Assembly: GCA_938028175.1 (NCBI GenBank)
Contig: CALJAE010000002.1
Location: forward strand, 1-5,399
Length of the DNA stretch: 5,399 nucleotides
From: an uncultured Acidimicrobiales bacterium
Lineage (GTDB): Bacteria > Actinomycetota > Acidimicrobiia > Acidimicrobiales > SZUA-35
Reading direction: 5' to 3'
A program made the translations under genes and the position numbers. Position 1 is the first letter of the stretch; every line of letters begins with the position of its first letter. The notes under the pieces were generated by a model. That model did not search any database. It was given only the letters and a program-made list of their open reading frames with translations, and was not told the DNA's origin. Of the stretch, positions 1 to 5,399 are shown piece after piece.

Positions 1-30
1 CCACGATTCAACATGAAATTGTGTACTCAT
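1..30 (-). CDS. 5' end of a fourth operon gene, truncated by the window edge; possible NurA-type nuclease
   Basis: An open frame begins with ATG at 30-28, overlapping the sbcC TGA in an ATGA quartet, and stays open to the window edge as MSTQFHVESW. GAAAAGG at 38-44 lies seven bases upstream, a good Shine-Dalgarno sequence. The same type of overlap joins sbcD and sbcC, so this looks like the next gene of the operon. Ten residues cannot identify a family. The position after HerA, Mre11 and Rad50 is where archaea carry nurA, the 5'-3' nuclease partner of HerA, so NurA is the leading guess from context only. A different start at 14-12 (frame MLNR) cannot be excluded, but has no overlap or similarly clear ribosome binding site. 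Confidence 0.6.
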   Translation of the reverse strand, partial: MSTQFHVESW

Positions 31-2459
31 CGATCTACCTTTTCTACCCAAGAACCAGCTGGCCCCTTAGTTACTTCAAATCGGGTCGGTAACCGTTCTG
101 CTAATTCACGTACGTGGGTTACAACACCAATCATTCTTCCAGAAGCCGCCAACTCCTCAATAGCTGTAGCCACTGTGTCCAGAGTTTCAGTGTCTAGCGT
201 TCCAAAACCTTCGTCTAAGAACATTGAACCCAGAGTCACCGAATTATTAGTAGCTAGCTCGGCTATAGAGTCTGCCAATCCAAGAGCTAGCGCAAGCGAC
301 GCTAAGAAGGTTTCGCCACCGGACAGCGTCTTGACGTCACGCCGTTCGCTGGCGTTGTTGTGGTCAACAACGTAGAACTGACGGCCAACGAGTTCTAAAG
401 AGAACTGTTGATCCGTTAACTCGAGAAGTCTTGTTGTCGCTGAGGCGCAAATGTCTCCCAAGGCTTCAGTAAGCAACCAGCCTTCGAAACCGGTTGCATT
501 TAGGTGTCTGCCAAGCGCATAGTCTTTTGTTCTGGCTTCGGTCAAAGTTTCGATCTCGGCTTTGAGGCGATCGACTTCCCCAGACACTGACTCTGCTTTA
601 GCAATCTGAGTTTGAGTATCGTTCTGAGCGTGAGTTAAAGCCGTTCCGATGTCGCTCACTTGTGCGAGGCTAAGTCCAAGATCATTGGCTCCAGACAGAA
701 GCTCTGAAGAGATCTGATTACGCTTCTCTTTCAGTTCCTCCACTTTGACTGATGCAGCCTTTAGCTCGCCTTCGAATTCTTCCGTCTTCGATTCAGCCCA
801 AATACCTAGCTGTTCCCAGTTCTCTAGTACACCGCCATCGGTTATCGCTGGAGGCGCTAAGTCTGCCACTGTGTCTCTAACCTCGGCAAACGAACTCATC
901 AGCCCACGTTCTGTCTGGCGGACCTTCTCTAACTCTGCGACAGCCAATGTGTGAGCTTTAGCCGCCGCTGCCAGTCTTGTTTTAGCACCGGCAAAGGCCG
1001 TTTGTTGTTGCTCATCTTGAGCGAGTGTCTTTTCTAGGACTTCAAGTGGATCAATACCGCTTACCTGGCTGGAGAGATCCTTTACCGTGGTATTCAAATC
1101 TTGGAGTTGCTGTTCTAGGCCTTCTGATCGTCCAGTTAACGTAGCAAGCTTTGTAACTAGTTGAGCCTGGGCGGCTTCGGCAGTTGTCTTAGCTTGAGTC
1201 AAAGCCGCAAAGTCGAACTCTGAATCTAGGTGTCCGATTTCTCCGAGGGTGTTCTCACAAACTGGACATTCGTCTCCCGCTGTGAGTGTCTGGCGAATAC
1301 TGGCTGCTTGATTGACTGCAGCTGCATGCTCTAGTTCAGTCTTAGCTTTTTCAAATGCCTTCTCAGCACCTGTCGATTCGTTTGATAATTCGTCTATCTC
1401 TTCGTTCAGACTCTTGAAGGCTTCAGCTACTTCTGCCTGGGTCACATTTGTCTCTGCCAACTTCTGATGGAGATTGATTTGCTCTTTAACTAATGCCAAG
1501 TCTGCTGCAGCCAAAATATTAGATTCCGCTTCGGCTTCGTTAGTTGTAGCCGTTTCCAGGTCGGACTCTGCTTGCTTTAACGCCTCTGTCGCTGGCCCAA
1601 TATTGGCTTGCTCTATTACCTCGGCAACGTCTTCGTGATGCCCTAGCTTCTCTAATCGCTCAACATTATCTACTAGATGTGTGAGCTGTTCCGCTAGTGG
1701 CACAATCGCTTGATCGATTTTGTCCAGCTCAGACTGTGTTTTTGTGGCGTTGGTTGAGAACTTCTCAAGCACCTTTGCTCTCGACGACAGTGATTTAACA
1801 TCAATCCCAGAGAGGCCTTGTTCGTATCTAGCCTTTTCTGCTTCAAGAACTTCTAATTGGGCGTCTGCTGTCTTAGCTCTTTCTCTTGCCTTAGCTCCCA
1901 TTTGTGAATAGATCTCAAGATCAAGGAGTCGACGAATTAGTTTTTGGCGTTCAGCTGGTTCGTCGGTGAGAAACTTAGCGAATGCGCCTTGAGGCAGAAC
2001 TATTGTCTTGGTAAATTGTGCAAACGAAAGACCAAGCAGCCGCTCCACGGTTGCGTCTAGTTCTTTAACATTGCCAGCCAATACCTTAGTTGTTAGCTCA
2101 TCGGCTGACGAGTCAACTAGCTCAAGCCTTGCTTCTTTGGTTGTGGCCCTTACCTTAGATGGGTCTTTAGAGTTTTGACGGCGGACCACCCGTGTAGCTC
2201 TATAGACGTTGTCTCCAAGTGAAAACTCAAGAGAAACTTTCGCTTCGTTAGACAGCTGGTGTATTACGGGGCTAACAACATTGACCTTGTCATACCTGGG
2301 AACAGATCCATAGAGTGCAAATCCAATTGCATCGATCACCGTTGACTTGCCGGCACCCGTTTGCCCAACAAAAGCGACGAGGTCAAGGTCAGAGAAGTCA
2401 AGCTCTGTTGGAGCCTTAAATGCCCCGAAGCCTTCCATTGTTAAACTCAGCGGCCTCAT
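27..2459 (-). CDS. sbcC: Exonuclease SbcCD subunit C (Rad50/SMC-type ATPase)
   Basis: This is the ABC/SMC-type ATPase partner of SbcD, which clamps DNA ends and gates the nuclease. The N-terminal lobe has the P-loop GQTGAGKS at residues 32-39 and a Q-loop in FTKTIVLPQG with Q157. A long Ala/Glu/Lys/Leu-rich segment, about 170-395, predicts one coiled-coil arm. The zinc hook CPVC is at 398-401, nearly central, and the return coil spans about 410-660. The C-terminal lobe has the ABC signature LSGGE at 712-716, Walker B/D-loop FLDEGFGTLD at 747-756 with D749 and E750, and the H-loop VVTHV with H782. Every catalytic element is intact. At 810 residues it is shorter than E. coli SbcC (about 1050), mostly in the arms. 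The ATG at 2459 is chosen because it precedes the first core strand, has GGAGG upstream and overlaps the sbcD stop; Met8 would remove part of the core. Its own TGA overlaps the ATG of the following gene. Confidence 0.96.
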   Translation of the reverse strand: MRPLSLTMEGFGAFKAPTELDFSDLDLVAFVGQTGAGKSTVIDAIGFALYGSVPRYDKVNVVSPVIHQLSNEAKVSLEFSLGDNVYRATRVVRRQNSKDPSKVRATTKEARLELVDSSADELTTKVLAGNVKELDATVERLLGLSFAQFTKTIVLPQGAFAKFLTDEPAERQKLIRRLLDLEIYSQMGAKARERAKTADAQLEVLEAEKARYEQGLSGIDVKSLSSRAKVLEKFSTNATKTQSELDKIDQAIVPLAEQLTHLVDNVERLEKLGHHEDVAEVIEQANIGPATEALKQAESDLETATTNEAEAESNILAAADLALVKEQINLHQKLAETNVTQAEVAEAFKSLNEEIDELSNESTGAEKAFEKAKTELEHAAAVNQAASIRQTLTAGDECPVCENTLGEIGHLDSEFDFAALTQAKTTAEAAQAQLVTKLATLTGRSEGLEQQLQDLNTTVKDLSSQVSGIDPLEVLEKTLAQDEQQQTAFAGAKTRLAAAAKAHTLAVAELEKVRQTERGLMSSFAEVRDTVADLAPPAITDGGVLENWEQLGIWAESKTEEFEGELKAASVKVEELKEKRNQISSELLSGANDLGLSLAQVSDIGTALTHAQNDTQTQIAKAESVSGEVDRLKAEIETLTEARTKDYALGRHLNATGFEGWLLTEALGDICASATTRLLELTDQQFSLELVGRQFYVVDHNNASERRDVKTLSGGETFLASLALALGLADSIAELATNNSVTLGSMFLDEGFGTLDTETLDTVATAIEELAASGRMIGVVTHVRELAERLPTRFEVTKGPAGSWVEKVDR
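38..44 (-). promoter_or_regulatory. Ribosome binding site for the gene downstream of sbcC
   Basis: The minus strand reads GAAAAGG within the last codons of sbcC, seven bases before an ATG at 30 that overlaps the sbcC TGA. This is the main support, besides the overlap, for a fourth gene continuing beyond the left edge of the window. Confidence 0.55.
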
Positions 2460-3655
2460 GAATCTAAGGCCTCCAACCGACTCGATAACACTTCAGCCTG
2501 TCTGGTCTGTTCGGCTGTTATCTCTTCATGTAACTCATTAAAGCGATCGAGCAGAATTGTGTCTTGTGGAGATGTTTCTTCGAGGTAGTTCTTGAACAAG
2601 TCACTCGGAGTCGAGCCATCGAGCCGGCGAGCCACTGACTGTGACAACTGATCTTGTCTAGTGGCTCGAATATCAACAAGTGAGCCACCAATGGCATCGC
2701 GAATTTTGTCAGCTTCACCAGGAGCCAACGCTTCGTCTAAATCGATCCTGATCCAAGCAGAGTCAGCTAGCTCTTTCGCTGCTGAAACTGTTGCTTCTTT
2801 ACTGCCAATCAATTTAATAAGCTGTCTACCACCGCTCAGTGTGACTGCTTCGGTCTTTGCTGGCAGCCCTGGTTTAAGGTCGACGACGTTTACCTGCTTG
2901 GTCTGCGCAGTCTCACCGAAATCCATTTGCAACGGCGAGCCACAATAATGAATAGCAGTTGCTCCAGCTATTTGTTGGGCCCTGTGTAAGTGGCCGAGTG
3001 CAACATAACTGGTCGTCGGGGCGAAAGCTTGAGCCGGTATGCCATATTCATCGACAATGTGGGCCGGTCGCTCTCCGCCACCTAGTTCAGCTCCTGTGAC
3101 AAATGCGTGAGCCAATGTGATGTTTACAGTGTCTGAACCAAAGCCCGAGCTCAGCGCCTCGACCACCTGCGAAAGCCGTTGAGCATAGGTCTGTGAGTTT
3201 TGGAAAGCCTGGTTACCTACAAGTTCTTCTGATTTAACGATTGCACGCTGAGAAACAAATGGGAGCATCGCTACCTTTGCGACCTCACCAGATTCTGCTT
3301 CCACTTCTATTACTCCACCAGCATCGGGTGCTGTGGGTTCTGTAACCAGGTTGATCCTGGCGTAGCTCATAACCGGTGCAATAGCTCTAAGCCTGCGAGC
3401 ATTATCGTGATTACCTGAGACAACACAGATTGGCGAGACCTCTGCTAACTGCAACAGCGTCTCATAAGCGAGCTTTTCTTGCTCGCCCGTTGGGGCGGCT
3501 GTTTCAAATATGTCACCGGCAACAAGAGTAAGGTCAACGTTGTTGTCCTCGGCGGCTTTAACAATTTCAGCCAACACTTCTCGATGTTCGTCTAATCGTG
3601 AGCGTCCACGTATTTGTTTACCGACATGCCAGTCAGATGTATGGAGTACTCGCAA
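2456..3655 (-). CDS. sbcD: Exonuclease SbcCD subunit D (Mre11 family)
   Basis: This is the nuclease subunit of the SbcCD (Mre11-Rad50) complex, a metal-dependent phosphoesterase that trims or cleaves DNA ends, hairpins and protein-blocked ends under control of SbcC ATP hydrolysis. All metal-site motifs are visible: TSDWHVG (D8, H10), AGDIFE (D48), SGNHD (N82, H83, D84), LAHAF (H183) and GHLH (H222, H224), followed by YCGSPLQ near 237-243. A capping domain follows to about residue 345. PSDLFKNYLEE at 350-360 and a final helical stretch should form the SbcC-binding region. The length of 399 is normal for the family. The start is TTG at 3655: an in-frame TAA lies at 3665-3667, the only codons between are AGG, TTA and GCT, and the catalytic TSDWH motif starts at residue 6, so no ATG or GTG can replace it. 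AAAGG lies six bases upstream. Its TGA overlaps the sbcC ATG by four bases, suggesting translational coupling. Confidence 0.96.
   Translation of the reverse strand: MRVLHTSDWHVGKQIRGRSRLDEHREVLAEIVKAAEDNNVDLTLVAGDIFETAAPTGEQEKLAYETLLQLAEVSPICVVSGNHDNARRLRAIAPVMSYARINLVTEPTAPDAGGVIEVEAESGEVAKVAMLPFVSQRAIVKSEELVGNQAFQNSQTYAQRLSQVVEALSSGFGSDTVNITLAHAFVTGAELGGGERPAHIVDEYGIPAQAFAPTTSYVALGHLHRAQQIAGATAIHYCGSPLQMDFGETAQTKQVNVVDLKPGLPAKTEAVTLSGGRQLIKLIGSKEATVSAAKELADSAWIRIDLDEALAPGEADKIRDAIGGSLVDIRATRQDQLSQSVARRLDGSTPSDLFKNYLEETSPQDTILLDRFNELHEEITAEQTRQAEVLSSRLEALDS
2470..2474 (-). promoter_or_regulatory. Ribosome binding site of sbcC inside the sbcD 3' end
   Basis: The minus strand reads GGAGG, ten bases before the sbcC ATG at 2459 and inside the last codons of sbcD. 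It is the strongest Shine-Dalgarno match of the window. The spacing is at the long end of the usual range, but together with the ATGA overlap it supports this start. Confidence 0.65.
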
Positions 3656-3661
3656 AGCTAA

Positions 3662-3666
3662 CCTTT
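3662..3666 (-). promoter_or_regulatory. Ribosome binding site of sbcD, overlapping the upstream stop codon
   Basis: The minus strand reads AAAGG, six bases before the TTG start of sbcD, and shares two bases with the TAA stop of the HerA-like gene. It decides the sbcD start: there is no other start codon between the in-frame TAA and the conserved catalytic motif. Ribosomes finishing the upstream gene would be placed directly at this site, consistent with coupled translation. Confidence 0.65.
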
Positions 3667-5362
3667 ACAGCTTCAGCTCTTCGAAAGGGTCAACGCCCTC
3701 TTTCAACTCAATGGCTGCTTCTGCCGGTCTAGTAGCCCAAGATGGGAATGGGAACTCGACAAGTAATGGCACCGGAAGTCTCGGTTGGGCGACATACATT
3801 GAGCCCGGCTTGAGGATTGTCGCACGTTGGCGTTGCACTCCTGGAAGAAAACCGTATTCGTCTCGTCTGGCTTCTGCCGGATCGAGTCGACCCACTACCC
3901 TGATTGCACTGTTAGCGACAACTCGGCGCTCAACTTCTGATGCAGTTTGTTGTGCACCGATCAAGATGATTCCGAGAGAACGGCCACGCTCGGCGACATC
4001 AAGCAGAATCTCTTTAATAGGACTAGAAGAATCTCGTGGCGCATACTTATTTAACTCGTCCAGCACTACGAGCTGCAATGGCTTGGCTGAGCCGCTACGT
4101 TCTTTAGCATCGAAAGCTTGACGCAGAACCACACCCACAACAAAGCGCTTGGCCCGATCGTGGAGTGAATGAATATCAACCACAGTTACTTGATGGCTGT
4201 TTAGGTCAACAGAGTTTTGTGCAGCGTTACCAATGTCAGAGCGAATTAGATGTTCAACGTGGCGACGTGAAGCGCTGAGACGGCGCACAAAGGCACTCAC
4301 AGTTCCGGAGCCAACTGCTCTACCAGTCCAGCGGGTGTCTGGGCTTTCGTCTGGGTTGACTGGGATTAGCTTTGTTTCGATTGCATCGACTAAATCACCA
4401 AAGGTTCGAATCGTCCAGTCATCTATCTTTACAGCGCCGTCGGCAACGACTGGCAGCTGAGCCAGCGCTGCCGTTACTGCTTGCACAACGATTGTGTATT
4501 GCTGGCGCTCGTCTTCGGCATCGGCAAATAAGAAAGGCAACAAACGCTGTTGACAGAATTCAGCCACAGTCCAGTAGAACGGGCTCACACCAACTGATCT
4601 AGAACCAGTAGCCGGCGTAGCGTTGGGGTCGCCCTTGCGAGGTGGAGCCAGAATGCCAACATCGGCAAATGGGCCTGGCTTAAGTTTGAGGTTTTTATAG
4701 CGGACCTCTTGATCGGCAGTTAACTCACGGTTGCCGTGATCCAAGAAAAGTAAGTCTTCACCCTTAACGTTAAACACCAAAGCTTTAGTGTTAGCAGCTT
4801 CTGCACCGAGTGCTCCCGAGTTAAACATCGAGTACAACAAGAACGTGGCGAAACTAGTTTTAGTTGCAACACCAGAAATACCAGAAATGTTTATGTGAGC
4901 ACCCTTTGTACCGTCGATGAAATCCAGATCTAGATATACGGGCTCAGAACTTCTAGACAAACCGGCTGGGAGTTTGCGATCTACCGAATCGAAACTAAGA
5001 GCCATATCTCTTTCGGCCGCTAGAGCAACTCTTACTTCGGATCCGGGAACTGGAGGCACCAAAATTTCGGGTTCAAACCTGGTTGGTTGAATAAGAGCAG
5101 CTTCGGAAACTTCAGCTGGCAAGACACCGTCGGCGATCAAAAATACGTCAGACTGAAACTTAGCTCCCTCGTGTCTAGCGCGAAGCTGTGTAACCATTCC
5201 ATAGATCTTTACTACTTCGCCGTCGGGCATCACCCTGCTAACGACAACGACGTCATCGAGCTGAACAGCCTGAGTTGGGTCTACTGCCACCCAGAATTCA
5301 AGTGGGGTTGCATCATCGATACCGATAACACGACCAACGATTGGAGCATTTGTACTTGCCAT
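3665..5362 (-). CDS. HerA-like ATPase (DUF87/HAS-barrel family), putative DNA translocase
   Basis: This 565-residue protein looks like a HerA/FtsK-superfamily ATPase, expected to form a hexameric ring that pumps double-stranded DNA in the cytoplasm. Residues about 5-95 fit a HAS-barrel type beta domain (GRVIGI, DDVVVVSRV, KIYGMVTQL). The ATPase core runs from about 140 to 545. The P-loop region is GISGVATKT at residues 161-169, with K168 and T169 but without the usual Gly before Lys. Walker B is LVVLDEL with D435 and E436. It is followed by ERGRSLG (R459 and R461 are arginine-finger candidates) and GAQQTASEV around 470-477, matching the sensor-like A-Q segment of HerA proteins. The protein ends in an acidic tail. 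The ATG at 5362 has AGGG seven bases upstream. The gene is first in the visible cluster, 9 bases ahead of sbcD, which points to end resection. The family is confident; the translocase activity is inferred. A HerA of a defence system is less likely given the sbcCD neighbours. Confidence 0.87.
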   Translation of the reverse strand: MASTNAPIVGRVIGIDDATPLEFWVAVDPTQAVQLDDVVVVSRVMPDGEVVKIYGMVTQLRARHEGAKFQSDVFLIADGVLPAEVSEAALIQPTRFEPEILVPPVPGSEVRVALAAERDMALSFDSVDRKLPAGLSRSSEPVYLDLDFIDGTKGAHINISGISGVATKTSFATFLLYSMFNSGALGAEAANTKALVFNVKGEDLLFLDHGNRELTADQEVRYKNLKLKPGPFADVGILAPPRKGDPNATPATGSRSVGVSPFYWTVAEFCQQRLLPFLFADAEDERQQYTIVVQAVTAALAQLPVVADGAVKIDDWTIRTFGDLVDAIETKLIPVNPDESPDTRWTGRAVGSGTVSAFVRRLSASRRHVEHLIRSDIGNAAQNSVDLNSHQVTVVDIHSLHDRAKRFVVGVVLRQAFDAKERSGSAKPLQLVVLDELNKYAPRDSSSPIKEILLDVAERGRSLGIILIGAQQTASEVERRVVANSAIRVVGRLDPAEARRDEYGFLPGVQRQRATILKPGSMYVAQPRLPVPLLVEFPFPSWATRPAEAAIELKEGVDPFEELKL

Positions 5363-5399
5363 GCAAATACCCTAATTGATAGCTGTGACAATTTCTCTA
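5363..5399. other. Partial upstream region of the cluster
   Basis: These 37 bases precede the HerA-like gene. They are AT-rich and hold the AGGG ribosome binding site. On the minus strand TTGTCA (5386-5391) resembles a -35 box, but no properly placed -10 box lies between it and the ribosome binding site. Whether the region is a true promoter region or the gap to another gene cannot be told, because the window ends here. Confidence 0.4.
5370..5373 (-). promoter_or_regulatory. Ribosome binding site of the HerA-like gene
   Basis: The minus strand reads AGGG here, seven bases before the ATG at 5362. It supports the chosen start. The 37 bases upstream of the ATG are AT-rich and show no convincing pair of promoter boxes, so the transcription start may lie beyond the window or the gene may be part of a longer operon. 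Confidence 0.6.

Noticed and set aside
9..14. Alternative start of the fourth gene at ATG 14-12 (frame MLNR)
   Set aside because: It lacks the stop overlap and the well-spaced GAAAAGG that the ATG at 30 has. It cannot be fully excluded because the window ends.
13..375. A 120-codon open frame on the plus strand
   Set aside because: It is antisense to the sbcC C-terminal lobe, where signature, Walker B and H-loop motifs are all intact. It is Ser-rich and has no recognisable domain.
3510..4121. A 203-codon open frame on the plus strand
   Set aside because: It lies antisense across the sbcD/HerA junction, has a Ser/Arg/Thr-rich composition with no motif, and both genes under it carry intact family motifs. 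It is a shadow of their codon use.
3665..5362. HerA-like gene as part of an anti-phage defence system (HerA with SIR2 or DUF4297 partners)
   Set aside because: The adjacent genes are complete sbcD and sbcC in the same operon, with no SIR2 or DUF4297 gene and no sign of a mobile island. Base composition is even across the three genes.
5363..5391. Possible promoter for the cluster, with TTGTCA as -35 and TATTTG as -10 (16-base spacer)
   Set aside because: The would-be -10 box overlaps the region between ribosome binding site and ATG, so transcripts would start inside the gene. The match is most likely chance in AT-rich sequence.

Overview
The window holds one tightly packed, minus-strand gene cluster for DNA double-strand break processing. 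Read in the direction of transcription (right to left) it contains a HerA-type hexameric ATPase/translocase, an SbcD/Mre11 nuclease, an SbcC/Rad50 ABC-type ATPase, and the first ten codons of a fourth gene that runs off the left edge. There are no RNA genes, mobile elements, CRISPR arrays or terminators that I can support, and no gene-free stretch longer than about 40 bases.

The organism is probably an actinobacterium in the broad sense. The HerA-like N-terminal half and the SbcC N-terminus (the LYGSVPRYD stretch after the P-loop) resemble my memory of actinobacterial versions of these families. By eye the base composition is only about 50% G+C, which is low for that phylum and would fit a freshwater, marine or otherwise streamlined lineage. 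The taxonomic call is an inference from recollection and not from a search.

Layout: 5363-5399 is the short upstream region with a ribosome binding site but no promoter I can defend. 3665-5362 is the HerA-like ATPase. After only 9 bases, 2456-3655 is sbcD, starting with TTG. Its stop overlaps the sbcC start in an ATGA quartet, and sbcC occupies 27-2459. The sbcC stop overlaps another ATG in a second ATGA quartet at 27-30, preceded by a good Shine-Dalgarno sequence, which marks the next gene.

The proteins should work as one repair machine. SbcC and SbcD form the Mre11-Rad50-type complex that recognises and nicks or trims DNA ends, and the HerA-like ring would supply DNA translocation for resection. 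The order HerA, Mre11, Rad50 is the one known from thermophilic archaea, where the fourth gene is the nuclease NurA. The truncated fourth gene here therefore sits in the NurA position, which is the main testable prediction from this window. The HerA-like protein also has an atypical P-loop that deserves attention.
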